Shown piece after piece: positions 12,501 to 25,617 of a stretch of 64,000 nt of DNA. Within the stretch, counting starts at the first letter, position 1. The number at the start of each line of letters is the position of its first letter. Origin of the DNA: Takakia lepidozioides (taxonomy: Eukaryota > Streptophyta > Takakiopsida > Takakiales > Takakiaceae). Below the pieces are notes generated by a model. The model worked only from the letters and a program-made list of their open reading frames with translations, did no database searches and was not told where the DNA came from. The translations under genes were made by a program, and so were the position numbers. The stretch is taken from assembly GCA_030704615.1 (NCBI GenBank), contig CM060731.1, positions 16,428,001 to 16,492,000 on the forward strand, in the 5' to 3' direction.

Positions 12501-15500
12501 TTTGTGGGCACCTCTGATAGCCCCCTCAGTAAGCACCCCTCTAAGCGAGAAGGCTTTAAGCACCAGGCGACACAATGAACGCATGGCCTACTTCAATTTC
12601 AATGATGCATCTAGCACTCCCAAACAGGAGGTGGACTCTGGGCTTGGAAGTGAGGACTGTCCAGTGTTGCTTTTGAAGCACGAGCATCAGGCACTGTCTG
12701 CTTGTGGGTGAGTGACGTTTGCAAGAGTTTGTGCCTGGTATGTCTAATGTAGTGAGTAACCAAGTTTGCTACTGAATGGTCTCATAGACTTCTCTGAACC
12801 TGGTGCGTTGATGGTTATCTTGCGCCTTATGGGTGGAGTCTGTTGTGCATACGAAGCCCAGTAACCTTGCTCATGTAGTAGGCATGCTGCACTGTGAAGC
12901 TTTTTGATGATGAAGATACCACTGCTAGATCTTTAGGGTCTGATGGTGTGGATGGGGATGGATTGCAGATGGTCCTTGATTATGCCGATGGCGTGGGTGC
13001 GTGCATTTTGGACTCCTCTGGTGTTCGCAGGGGGTCATGTGATCGGATTACGAGAGCGACACTGGTTGTCTACTGATGTACCACGGTCCTTCCCTTCATG
13101 TGGCCAATTGAAGATCTTCATGTTCTTTATTTGTGTTGAGAATATTGTCTGCAACAAGGCTTCGTAGTTAAAGTAAGCCTTGCTGGGTCCTGTCGAAAAG
13201 AGAAACTGGCCCCTACTGTTATGCCTGCAAGGATAGGTGGTCCTGTATACCTCGAACTGAGACCATTGCCAATCCCAAGGCCTGATTCCCTAATCAATCT
13301 TCTCAATGCAAGATGCAGGATCACAAGGCTGGCCATGTTGTCACTGAGGGTCTAATAAGCGCCATGGTTATCCATCTTAGGCCAACCTGGGGAGAGAGAG
13401 AGAATCCGTGTCTGACATAGGTGTCTGATGCAGGCAGGGTTGCCATCATTCCCCCATGATTTTCCCGACTGTGTTGCATACAGCAAACTTATGGCAAGGC
13501 AGGCTGCATTGTTTCAAGAAGCAAATATGCGCCGACCTCCTTCCAAAAGATGCTCATCCTCTTCCAATCCTCTTCTATGGAATAATGCATCCCAACATTC
13601 AGGTGAAGCACATGGTGAAATCCTTACTGGTCTTCGGGTGACATTGCCCTTAGGAGAGGTTGTCAGTGATGCTGTCACCCAGACTCCTCTTACAGCTCTG
13701 GGTGATTGTAGCCAAACCAGCAGTGAGTCCCTTGTCCCTACAAATGCAAGAGCTGTGGAGACTGACACTCACAGAGTGGAGGATGCAATAACTGGAACCA
13801 GAGATTCCGGTGCATCACTTGCAGTGATTGGGGCTATGGCAGCTAGCCTGGACAGGGGTGTGGTTGATGCAGCTCATACTCCCCTGCTCCTTGGTACAAA
13901 GAGTGAAGAAGCTGCTGCTAGCCCTGAGTCTCAGGAGATTGGTATACAAACAGGATCAATCATTAGGAGAGCCGCTGTCAGTGCTGATACCAGGGGCACT
14001 GTTGACATTCCTGTTGATTCTTTCGCAAGGAAGGAATGTAATGGCAGTAAGACGTCAATATCCAAATCTGTAAGTCACATACACCATGCCCTTACTACTG
14101 GCTATACAGTTTTCAAATTTTCAGCTTTTCTGAAGTTCAACAATCCCCTTTGAGATAGGTCCATCCTCCAGCGGACAATAATGTGAGTTGCCTTCCAGAC
14201 TGGGCTTGCAGATTCAGAGTGTGCAGTAGCGTCAGTCGTGAATGGTGGGGGGCACAGCATATTGGACTTCGTGGCACGAACAGGCACGACATTGACAAGG
14301 GTCTTAACAGACAGCGGCCTCCTGCATTTGCCTATTTTCGCAGAGGGAGGAGGAGCTACAGGTGTGTGTACAGTGGGCAATGCAAGGCTCACGTGGCACC
14401 CTGCTGCAGACATGGCTGCAGAGGCTCTAGTGAAATGTTGCTCAGTAAGGATTCTGATTCGAGCTCCACGCAGAGGGGCCTTCAATGAGGGGGCCATCAT
14501 TTACATGTCCACACGCAACGACCTGGATGATTATCTTTCGCAGTACGTGAATAACCATGCACCCTAGATGTGATTGAATATCTATAGGAGTATCCGGACC
14601 TTACTTGAAGTTCAAGCAAGGGGTAACAAGCACCAGTAGACTGATGGAGGCCTGTCTCTGATGATGACTGCACTGTGCTTCTGTCCTTCTCAAAGGTTGG
14701 GTTATCTTATTTTGGCAGGCAAGTCATGTGCAGTACTTGAGATTCCATTCAGATGTGTGGACTGCATGCAAACTCCCCTCTTGGCTTCTGCAGTACATTC
14801 CATACACTGACGACATTAGGTGTACTGATGGTGTCTGGAGTGCGTGTATCACAACAGTTTAACCATTGTCAAGCCCAAGACTGCCACTGTATCTGAATCA
14901 TACAATGGCTGCAAACAGCTTACCTCACTGATGAAGAAGTCAGTAACACTTCCAAGTTATGTGGGCCGGAATGAAATTGTGTCATTCCAATCGTCAAAAT
15001 TTGGGTCTCTCCATTGGCAGGCCTCGCACTTTGGTTGCTCTAGCTTTCTTGGGGGTTGTTAATGTTGAGAGTTCGGTGCAGTGTAGGGCAGCCCGCTTCA
15101 TTGGTATGCTTGGTCTGCTTGCTGGGTTCTAGTTCCTCTCTGGGAAGTGGCCTCCGGTATGTCAATGTGTATTCTACGTAACTTCGCATGTCACAGTGCA
15201 GATCACAGCGTTGGCAAGGGTTTGATGTGCCTTCAAGGTTAGGACGGCCAGAATATTCTCCAAAAAAAACGAAGAGTAAAATTAGGAGAAATCGTGGGGC
15301 CTCATTGACATTATCGAACGAGGCACATGTACGTGCTGAACAACCTGGAAATGCCATCAAACCATCCCAAGCAGATGATGGCAACGTGCACCACCAGACT
15401 TGCCATGCACGCACACCCATTGGGTTTGTGACCTCCCCAGTTCCACGAGGAAGGTATTAAACTTTTACTGACCATTCAGAATGCTACGTGTGTCAGTTAG

Positions 15501-15948
15501 GATTTCCAGATTTTCTTGTTCGTTATGAAAGTAGGTGACTCCTGTCAAGTCATTGAGCTCCTGCAGATGTTGGCCATTGCGCCTGCACTAATCTTTCCTA
15601 TCAGCCAAAGGTTGTTGGATGAACTTTAGGAGTGGTAGAGTATGGTTCCTTTTCTTTTGAGTTGAGGCCATTGCACAAATTCACATGCAATGCTCTCGGA
15701 TCAGCTATCACATGAGGAGCATCTAGTAATCTGGGTGTTGAATGACGGACGGGTGTTGCAGTGTGTCAACTTCAGCCATAGGTATCTGTGAAGTGGCTGG
15801 TCTCGGCAAGCTCAGAGCCAGGCAGTTGACAGACAAGAGATGGCATAACCATAATGAGATTCTTTTGCTGGTGCGTAATATAGGTGCAACCACATACCGG
15901 CCTGCACTCGCCTCCATTGTTGTGGAAACTACACCTGATATTGTGTAA
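9576..15948 (+). CDS. POP1: POP1, RNase P / RNase MRP protein subunit
   Basis: This is the large protein subunit of RNase P and RNase MRP, which process tRNA and rRNA precursors in the nucleus and nucleolus. Proposed exons: 9576-10132, 10433-10529, 10851-10964, 11165-11350, 11574-11695, 11906-12215, 12439-12707, 12969-13077, 13434-14069, 14199-14546, 15197-15453, 15762-15948. All have GT-AG borders and phases agree throughout, giving about 1063 aa. The N-terminal POP1 domain shows IPRHLRRRTTSHNRRR and THVWHAKRFTM. The middle shows APVTVMWRP and LWVWVHAAA. The POPLD domain shows CPVLLLKHE, GWSLIMPMAWVRAFWTPL, GGHVIGLRERHW and PSFPHDFPDC. The C-terminus shows IGFVTSPVPRG and LLLVRNIGATTYRPALASIV. 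Exon 9 carries about 180 low-complexity residues after the POPLD domain. The 14547-15196 intron has a weak donor and may hide an extra exon. Confidence 0.93.
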
Positions 15949-18620
15949 CACAAGTATCGTCAGCTCATCTCGGAACTTTTAATCTTTGGGCTGAAATAGC
16001 CTATTGTACCGTTGCAGTGTTCTCTTTTCATGGTAGTGTCAACCGATGAACTGGGTGTGCTGGAAATACTGCTGTCTTCTTCCAGTGACATAGAGAATTA
16101 TATGGTGGGAGATGGATTGAGCCCTCAGAACTTCCCAATCGATGAATTGAGCTGTCTCCAATCACATTTTGCTGTTGAGCCACTCAGCCTAGAAGCCAGG
16201 CCTGGATGAGGGTGAGGATGTTGGGTACTTGTACTAGCCATTTGGCCTCAAGTGTGTTTAAGAGGTCTCTAACTGGAGGAATGCACACAAACAATTGCGA
16301 CCTTCTAAAAGAATGGGTAATGTGATGGTCGACCTACCATGTGCGCCATTCTATCAGTAGTAAGAGCACATGCCCCTCCCCTTCCTGAAAAAATGTAATA
16401 AGCAAGGTAGTTTGTTTGTTTTGTTTTGTTTTGTTTGTCATGTTGGACAGCGCCCGACGGGTAGGGGTGCATTGAGGTGTTTTCATAATTTTGGACCCGG
16501 TGCGGGATATCTTGAATTTCAAGTGTTTTTCGTCATGGGAAATGCATGATAAATAGCAGATTGGGTTTTTGTAATACTGGCCTTTCATTTGTCTTTTGGA
16601 ACAATTGGTCATAAATATACTTATGTATATATCTAATTATGCAAGGGTACAATATGTGCTCTGGCTGGTACAGGTCACGCAAGTTTGAATAAAGTGATCT
16701 TTACATTCCCTGATTTGTGCTGCATCAACTCCCCCTTGTACGACCTCCACTGTAGACCACCCTCTCATAGACAAGGTTTGTAGTAATGTCTTGCTACGCA
16801 TTCAGAAGGGGACCAATCAGATTCCAAGCAATCACAAGAGATATGTAGTTCATGGTTTTAACAGCCTTGCTATGTTCAGCTGTTTCTGAAATGGAGGAAA
16901 TGTCTTCACAATCTGTAAGGCCACATACATATCCAGTGTACAGCCCAATGTCTAAAGAGCAGCCAAAATAGTAAGCCAAGAGCAAGTTGACTGATCAAAC
17001 AAACAAAGTCTTGTCAACAAATTGGATACCACAAGCTACTACTTACAGCTAACAATCATCATGTATTTTTAAGTAAGAACGTTTACACCTTTTTTAAAAT
17101 GAATTCCATTTACTTTGATTTGCTGTAGACTTATACCCACTAAAATGGACAGTTTAGGTGATAAAGCTCCATCACAATGTTTAGCCACTTTTTGGTATCT
17201 TTTACAATGGAGTAAACATCTCCATATAAATTATAATTCATTGGATATTTCTACTATGGTAAACATAAAAATCTGTGTGACTATTGGTTCTATGTGGGTT
17301 GCCCTTGGGCAAGCCATAAACGGTGCATGGCTATGCAAGGGAGATATGTTTGATAAGGTACTCATTCTTGAGTTTCTCAGGCTGGGATGCTACTCATGGC
17401 ACCTTCATGTGCAATCTTTTCAAATACTGCAAAGTATGAACCTTCATGTTCTTTCTTAGAAGAACCTCAAATTGATGATCGAACTGATCAAGTTGTTTGA
17501 ACAAAACAACATAAAGAACTGATCTTTGTGAGAGAGAGAGACTCCCGTAGCCGGAGTGATCTTTGGCATTCCCCGCCTACACTCTCAGTGCCAGTTAAAA
17601 ATGGTACACACATTAACAGGAAAAGGAAGATGAAGAAGAAGAGAGGCATGGGTTGGGGTAGTTTATTTAAACCTTAACTATGGGAATGTCGGAACCATTA
17701 TTTTATTAAAGGTTAGTAAAACACCTACTGTCAGTTTAACTAATAACATGATCCAGATCTAGGACCCAGCTATCTTTGTTCCTTACAAAAGAAAACGCGG
17801 GAGCTATTGACTGTTTGCTGCTTTTAGGCTAACTTATCTGCTTTTGTTTGTGAGCTTGAGCCCTATGCTTCTGCCGCTGGTTCTCGTTGGGTGGCTCTTA
17901 TGGTTACATGACAGACTCCTCACCTGATAACCTTAAATCTCTTCGTCTCTCTTCCTTGAGATTGCAGAACATTCAGTCTGCTTTCTTCGCTTTTCCTTGT
18001 AGTTGGTTACGAAGCAGGTTCTTCCTGCATCAGCCTCCATGGCACTTTTGAGAGGTTACTTTTTCCTCTTTTTAACTTCCTGGACACTTCGTCCCCATGA
18101 TATAAAGTTTCAGGGCTACTATCCCCTTTCTTCAAGGAAAAAAAAAAAAAAAAACGTTTGTGAACAGAGCTATTATTCTTTTTGTAACACATAAATCCTG
18201 TGAACTAGCATTATAGCTATTAGCCAATTTCCAACAGCATGGTGGGAATGGTGCCGGAGTTCATTCAGCAATAGTTGACACAGACTGAAAAGCTGATTTG
18301 TGTGAACAGGTGTTGAAATTTATTATGATCATGCACTGAAATAAGATTTCCAGGGCGGTATAACCTTTTATGTAAAAGTGAAAGTATTACATAAAAGTGA
18401 AAGTAAAAGGTTGCGTAAAAGGTGTGGCTACTCATTGGCAACATGCAAACATCTGAAAAACCTTGCATGTTTAGGGTTTAGGGCGCGGCTAACTTCATCA
18501 TAAAATTCCTTTACTTAACTCGTCATCACAATGAATAGCAACTTTCTCTGACTCAAAGTCGACAAACACTTCCGCAGGCATAGCCCTTTCGAGCCTCTAC
18601 CACCCCAGCAACAAGGTGCT
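15949..18620. other. intergenic between POP1 and PIG-M
   Basis: I see no gene here. It holds the 3' flanks of two convergent genes, POP1 (+) and PIG-M (-), a TTTTG-type simple repeat at about 16405-16440 and an A-tract at about 18138-18155. The open frames present are short and show no family signature. Confidence 0.5.
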
Positions 18621-18625
18621 TCCTG

Positions 18626-20935
18626 CTAGTCAGTCTTACTATGGCTCAAAAAACGATCAAAGGGACTTACCTTTCCCTCTTGAAAAAGGGGGCAGAAGGA
18701 GTGGTGCACTATCAGCACTGCCAGCACGGAAATAGTGACTCCAAAGAAAATAAGGCTTGCAACCCAAAGCTGCAAGAACACGTTCTGACCTTGAAACTCT
18801 AATAAATAGGCCCAAGCCAACCAATGTAGCTGTGCCGCAGTCCAGATACCCATACATAGTGCACCCTTCCTCCACGACCTCAGCCTACTTGATGGCAAGA
18901 TGAGGGGTAGCAGGCAAAAGAACCACACAAAATACTGAGCAGTAATTACCTGCAACACACAAATGAATCAACCACCTGTGTGGAACATAAATGAAAGACA
19001 TGCATAGATTCCACTGGTAGCTAAGCATGTAGCAAATGGACAAAAATGCACACATTCACAAATCCATATAGAGTGGTTATTTCAGATGTAGCTGAGCCCA
19101 GAATCAAGCAAAAGGGGACGATGTGGGGAACAGACCTTATTGAAGGCAACAAACGCAACCGTTTGAGCGAAGATGCAGAAGGGAAGGTCCTTTGAGAAAA
19201 AAATGGCAAGCACCAACTGCACACCCATTTGAGGCACAAATGCCAAAAGCCGCTCCAACACTGTGAAGCCCAGGGTGTGATGGAGGTATATATAGTAGAA
19301 GTATATGGAGAAGTTGTGTCTGGGATCGGTGCGTGTCAAGTGATAGAGTAATGCTTCATTCAGAAACTCCATGCCATACTTGACATAGCAAACCCCTGTC
19401 AATACAACAAAAACTCCTCCTGAAACAACCGCAAATGTGATCCTCTCTCTGTTTATCAGGCCTCTCCAGCTTTTGTGGATATCCGAGGTTTTATCCTTTT
19501 TTGAGTTTAACACTGGATTCAAAATTGTAGCACCGTCGGCTGGGATATCTTCATCCTTCAGAGAGGGAATGCATTCTTTCTTTTGAGATATCAACGAATA
19601 GTTATCATCAAGCAGTAATAGTATTGGAAGAGCGTAGATGATTGGGTAGATTCGGAAATGTACTACCAGTCCGTACCAAATGGCTGCCTGCACCAGCCCA
19701 CCTGTAGTACCAAAACAGATGATCCCTCTCAGATTATACTCAGTGTGGCTAAGTTAACTTATTGACCAAATCATTGTGGACATCATTGCAAGTAAAGCAG
19801 CCACATGCACAGCTTAGATGCAGGGCCACACTGACACCCTTTTGATCAAGCCCCAGAGTGCTCAAATTTGCTAAGTGCCATTTACATCCTTGATCCCTGT
19901 CATACAGAGTGAAGAGTTGACAACCACCCACCGTCTAATGCTAGTATCATGAACCTGCATAGATGCTCACTGCAGCTACAGAATGTGAAAAATCACAAGA
20001 TAACATACCAGTCATTAGGCAAATAAGAAGCCAAAGGATTATAGCGCATACAAGAGACTCGCAATTTCCACGTGTGGCCACCGCAAAGGTGAAGGGATTA
20101 AAGAACCACAACGAGATGCACCACATCCGCACTTTGCCTGGCACACTGCGCATTTGCAATGTGCGACTGAGCAAATGACCCACCACCAAATCTGCATCAG
20201 AGCAGAGCCCCCTCCCGTTCAGCTTCCCGCCAGCCAGCACCAATGTCTATACACCTGCCATTTGTCAAACAATGCCTGCTCTTCTTAGTCTGCATCACAC
20301 CAGCCCCCTTGCATTCCTTTCGTCTAGTAATCCAAGATGTGATTGTGCAATCTGTGAAGGTTTCGTAATATCAGTGCGTTTCACATAGCGAGCCCCAGGT
20401 TTTTTTTTTTTAATATTGCCATCCCCTCGCTTTATGTATTTGGTACTTACTGTATCTTGTCTGGCAGAAACCAAGCAAGCTGTTTCTGCAGAAACATAGG
20501 AAGTAATCTTTTTCTCAATGCTCTCTCTCTCACACAGATTATGAATCGTCACTAAAAGATACATGAACTTCAGAATGAGAGGAAGGATTAACCGGCAGCC
20601 GAGAACAGGACTTTTCCCCAGCAGCGATGCAGCAGGATGTTGGGCACAAGGGCAAGGGCCAACAAGGGAGAATAGCGATAGGTGTGTCTCTCGTATGGGG
20701 ACCTTCCCTGCGACATGAGCCTGGCCGCGTCAGAGAAGACGGCGTAGTCAATGTCAGTATAGGGCACCTCCATGTGAGCGTCTTGCCACTCTCCATACAC
20801 TATCAAACCCACCCGCAGCACCGCTGCCGCCCACATCAACCCTCTCACTTCCGCATCCCTGCCTCCCCTCCAAGACGCCATAGCCCCACCAGCCCCCCGC
20901 ACCCAGCGAGCGAGAGAGATGAAGACAATACTCAC
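18626..20935 (-). CDS. PIGM: PIG-M, GPI mannosyltransferase 1 catalytic subunit
   Basis: This ER multi-pass enzyme transfers the first mannose from dolichol-phosphate-mannose to the GPI-anchor precursor (glycosyltransferase family 50). Four exons on the minus strand fit in phase: 20935-20593, 20191-20009, 19701-19136 and 18949-18626, giving 471 aa. Exon 1 has the luminal catalytic motif [15 protein letters not shown] followed by YRYSPLLAL. Exon 2 has the [15 protein letters not shown] motif typical of the family. Exon 3 has [17 protein letters not shown] and [11 protein letters not shown]. Exon 4 has [12 protein letters not shown]. Multiple hydrophobic segments fit a membrane enzyme. The product is longer than the human protein (423 aa), mainly through a hydrophilic insert in exon 3. 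No disabling change is seen. A second in-frame Met lies 18 codons downstream of the chosen start and could be used instead. Confidence 0.95.
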
Positions 20936-22434
20936 TAGCGACCGTATATCAATGTATTATTCTATGTATGTATCATATATACAATTGGAGTCGTTGAAGT
21001 TTACTATATACTTGAAGGCCCTCGAAGCTTCACATGAAGGCTTTTACAAGCAAGGGGCCAACTACCAGCATATCCCAACGGACCCAAGAGCTACAAGCTC
21101 ACACAGAGCAAAAACCAGAGACTCAGATGGGAACAACATATGAGATTCACTGAGAAAACCTTTTGTAGCGAAGATCGAGATGTAGCGAGAGTCAAGGCTT
21201 GCTTCGTAGAGCTTCAAAATTGAGATATGCTTTCATCTTCGAGCTGCGATTCTTACCCTGTTTCCACTTGATGTCTTCCCCACTCACCCAAAGGCGAAGG
21301 CAAGGACCCCCAATGCGCAGGGAGCTTGTAGGCCCATCGGGTGTAATTCCTTGCCACCCCCAAGTGGCGTCGAATTCAGAGATGAGAGATGCTCGTTTGT
21401 CCTCACTGCATCTGCGAAGTGCTGCTCTCAAGCTTTCACACCCTCCAATAGTAAGGCACAGTATAGTTTTTGAAGAGTTGTTGCCACAGAAGGAGGAGAT
21501 GGAGTATAGAACCACTCGCATCTGCTTTTCTACATATGCCAAAGAATGAGTGATCGGAGGCAAGACCAAATAGAGCATTTATTCTAGGTTCGGCCATTAT
21601 AAAGATGAGTTGTTACATAATCAGCTCTTACCAACTTTCATGTTGAGTACAATACACGAACTCTTGTCCAGATAGTGCCTCCAACAGCACAGCGAAAGAA
21701 GCAATGCTCAATTGATTCTATGTATCCAACTGCAAGGAGCAGGCGGCTTCCAATTGGCACCCAGGGAAGCACTATGTTGCATAGTTTCCACATGAACTTG
21801 ACCTACTTAGCCATTGCCACTCCCTTGGATCAGACTTTAGGTCTTCCAGATGGATTAGTCAAATGCAAGTCATCCGACAAAACCCAGGAGGCAAGCGAGC
21901 AGGTGAGAGGAAGAAGCGGGTCAATCGAGCTCGAGGATAAATCAAGAACTAGAATAGGAAACACAGCCTTCCTTCAGATTGGAAACTTGTCCCAATTTCC
22001 CCTCTCTTTTAAGGAGATAACATTCTTTACAGTGTTTCCTTCTTTTCATTGTTCATCTCCTTGTGTAACTTTGGCTTTCATGGTGCTTTTGTCTTCATCT
22101 TTGAAAGCTGCTGTCTACCTTGGATGTGTCTGCTTATCTCTAAAATGTGAGCTCAACCAGCAAGCTTACATTCGAAAGCTTTTAATTCTCAGTCTATGTT
22201 GATCAAGAGGTTCTTTGTGGTATGTAGGCGCAGTGGTCTGCAAAGAGGAACGCCTCGACCAAAAGCAACGGTCCCGACTATCGGAGCCTCCGCCACGTGT
22301 CATCTCCCGCCTAAGGGGATCAGAGACATGGGGATACTTTAGAAAGGAGAGGGCGGGCAGGGAGTGTTGGGGATGATTTATGCTGTGAATCGCTGGACGT
22401 AATATTTCCTTGCTTTGCAGCTAGGCAGGCAGGC
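20936..22434. other. intergenic between PIG-M and the MCMDC2-like gene
   Basis: The two flanking genes diverge, so this stretch should contain both promoters. I cannot point to a specific core element. A minus-strand open stretch (21578-21192) with LCLTIGGCESLRAALRRC and FDATWGWQGITPDGP reads like protein but is not recognised and overlaps a plus-strand frame of similar length. It may be an exon or relic of something unknown. Confidence 0.35.
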
Positions 22435-25400
22435 ATGGATCCGCTGGACAGTGTGGTTAATGCCTTGTTCCAATGGCTTGAGAAACAAGGAGAGCTGAAC
22501 AAGATTAAGAAGGAGATCCTCTCCCATGCAGAGGCTATTGTGGTGGACATTGATCTCATGGAGGTCCTCGACTGGAACCTACAGCTTGGCAATGCAATGG
22601 CGGGAGATCCCGATGCTTTAGCTCTTAGCCTGTTAAGATTCATGAAGGAATATTGGAAACCGAAGTATGTTTGTCTTGGTACATGTGAGACGAAAATCCA
22701 CCAAATAGCATCTGCAGAGACTCCTGTGAGGAAGGCTGATCGCGAGACAATGCGTCTGAGGCTTCGTATTCGTAGCGCTCCGCTTCCCATGACTCCTGTG
22801 GAGAAGATGTGGAAATATTGCAGAGCTGGAAAAGACCAGGAGAGAGAGCTTGTGCATGTTCATGGTGTTGTATATTCTGTGTCAACAGAAGAAAAAATAT
22901 CCTGCTTACTCCCCTAAACCTTAATTCGGCTCCTTCCTGACGAACTCTTTCGGTTCATCACATGGAGATCATGTTTTCTCTCTCTTAGGTTGAATTGTAC
23001 GTCGTATATGTGCTCGTCTGTTCTTATGTAGCTGTAAGTCAGGAAATATATAGATGATGTGTAGAATCACACAGCATTGATACTTCCAGATTTTGCCTTG
23101 CGGCCTTGACAATATGGACAACACACAGCATTTATGCGAAGGTTCACATGCAAGATTTGCGGATTGACTCATGATGTGTACATGGAGCTCAATCAATCAA
23201 TGCCATATTGCTGCGCTAAATCTGACGAGTCTATGGTAGAAGATCAGAAAGCTTACATCCTCATATCTTCTCAGGTATCTCCCTAGTTTTTACAGTTCCC
23301 GTCCTCCTTGTGTGGACTCTCTTGGCCAAGATGGAAGGATGATGCAGGTGGTTGAAATGTGTGACACCGATTGACTACAGGAAGATTAATTTTCAATTAG
23401 GCTTAATATCTCTGTTGAAGTGGGGTACAGTTTCAGTACAGTTTCAGTCTAGCAAATATGTCGATTACACTATTCGTGCCACCTGGTTACTCACGTTTAT
23501 GCATGTGGCTTCGGCCCTAATCTCCCATGCGAACGAGAAGCATTAATCTAAAGCCTTGTGAATCAGCCATAAATAGCTACGTTGAGTGCGCAGCAAAAGA
23601 ATCGGTTCTCTTTTTGAGCCAAGAGACTTACAAACAATGACGAGTTTTGCCGCACACTCAAAGGTTTTCTTGCCCTTTCAATTGCAGAAGGTCATGCTGG
23701 GGCCTATGCCGCGAACTGGAGCTGCCAGCAGAAACTCTTGTCGACAGCCTCCAATCCCGGTCAGTCTGCTTGAGGATCTGACAGGAAGAGTGCGTGTTGG
23801 AGATTCTCTGTCCGTGATAGGACATGCACACTTGTCTATTACTGCAAACCTTGCCTCCTTGCCACTTGATAAACACCTGTTTGGAGTTCTGGCTGTCAAG
23901 GCGAACAACATTTTCGTCACCTCCAATACCGTGAGGTTGGCCAAAACTGTGAACCTCTGTATGCCGTGGGCCAGCAGCGAGGGCGTTTCTTTGGAAAGGT
24001 TGTGTAGATGCTTCTGCAAAAGTATCAAAATTTCTGATGCACATCCAGCACATCTCAGCTTTGCTGTCTTACTCAGCCTTGTGGCCAGTCATACAAGGCC
24101 AGAAACTAATAGGCTGCGAGATTGGGAAGACGCACCTAAGAGAAGACAAATACATGTGTTGCTCAGTACAAGCTCAGTAATTTCCTCGTCTATGCTTCAG
24201 CCACTACAAGCCGCAGCTCAACTTTATTCACCAAGGGTTGTTCATCATAAGGCTGGGAGCAACGGAAATTTACTTTCCAGCCTAGGAACTCCTGATGCGG
24301 TGACTGGTAGCCAGGAAATCCACGCTGGCAGTCTGACACTAAGCAACGACGGCATCTGTATTCTGCGTCTCTCTGAATTGATGCTATCGAAAGGGGATCA
24401 AAGTTGGTTGCATGAAACAATGGATAGATCTTTCATCCAATTGGGATCCACCCCAGAACTTCTTGTGCCATGTCAAGTAAGCATATGGGGCTTAGATTTT
24501 CTGCGCACTACGACCAAGGCAGCACGAGGAGGCAAAGCTGGCAGTCATGTAGGACTCAGTCACCGGCTACTACGTCAGTTCGACATTGTCGTCTCTGACA
24601 CATCAGATCAGACAAAGGCCTATGAGGATCAGATTTTGGAATTTATCCTGCAGAATGATATGTGTGATGATAGGTTTCAAGGAAAGCTCGCTCAGCACTT
24701 ACACTATGCCGCAAACATCAAGTCCGTGAGCATATCCCAGGGTGCCCACAAGCTGATCCGAAGTTACTACCTTACACTACGAAGAGCCAAGTGCTTTACT
24801 GTGGAAAGCCACTCTGAGGACGTATCATCATTGATCTTGGAGAGCCTATTGCGTGTAGCACAGGCCTGCACAAGACTCTGCTGGCGCTCTGAGACGTGCG
24901 AGGTACATAACATGAATCCTGCAGCTGCTAATTGCCTCTTATTTTTTCGTTATAATTCCAATGTGTCGTTTTGTTCCCTAACTAGCATAATCCATCTCCA
25001 TATTAATGTTAGGAGCTTGTAACTCTACAGGTCCCAGATGCAACATTAGCGATTCTACTTTGTGAGCAGACACATACGGCCAAGGTACAGTTCCAGAGCT
25101 TCGTGTTTCTGCCTGCAGCATTTGCGCTAGTGCTCCAAGCCCGCAGAGAGAGTCTCTGTTCTATGTCCGTGACCAAAGATTGATGTGGAATACCTGTCAA
25201 GAAACAACTCCCTAGCATGTGACTGCTCTGACCGAGCCAATCAAATGACGTTTGAGGAATAGCAATGCTTTTAGCGCTTTTATGGCTGCTTAGGCGTTGT
25301 AGTGAATACTTCAGACAACTACATTAATTTCCAGCAACCACATATACTCCTCTAATTCAAGTTCAGGTTCCAATATGAACTTCACCCATGACGATGCCAA

Positions 25401-25617
25401 CATGCTGACCTATTTTTGTGTGGATGCTTGTGTATAGTACGGTCTGTCAGTTTTGGGGTGGTCCGGGCAGAAAATGCAAACCGTGTTGCAAAGTCAAAGT
25501 TCATGCGAAGACTTCGACTGGGGAGACTATGACAATCTCAACCATAGGTTGAGTCGCTTCCATGCTGAGCTGCTGGAATGGCTACATCCTGAGCTAGATT
25601 TGAAGGGTGAAGAGTGA
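22435..25617 (+). CDS. MCMDC2: MCMDC2-like meiotic MCM paralogue
   Basis: This is an MCM-fold protein related to MCMDC2, which in animals supports meiotic recombination. Exons: 22435 to about 22864, 23129-23274, 23688-24902, 25031-25084 and 25438-25617. The last four join in phase 0. The first junction (donor 22865, acceptor 23128) is phase-consistent but skips about 20 residues expected from MCMs, so a small exon may be missing. The zinc-binding strand has CKIC ... CC. The OB part shows VSLLEDLTGRVRVGDSLSVIG. In the ATPase-like part the Walker A region reads LLSTSSVISSSML, with no GKS/T, while HETMDRSFIQLG and LRQFDIVVSD occupy the usual Walker B-following and arginine-finger-proximal positions. 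The C-terminal helices end VPDATLAILLCEQTHTAK, then YGLSVLGWSG. It is probably non-catalytic as an ATPase, as reported for the family. Confidence 0.8.

Noticed and set aside
21192-21578. Minus-strand 128-codon ORF as a gene
   Set aside because: Protein-like in part, but no family match and an equally long frame on the other strand; left as unassigned.
22320-22790. 156-codon minus-strand ORF
   Set aside because: Antisense to the first exon of the MCMDC2-like gene, which has family signal on the plus strand.
22989-23033. Possible 45-bp microexon in the MCMDC2-like gene
   Set aside because: It has AG and GTAAGT borders but no phase is compatible with both neighbouring exons.
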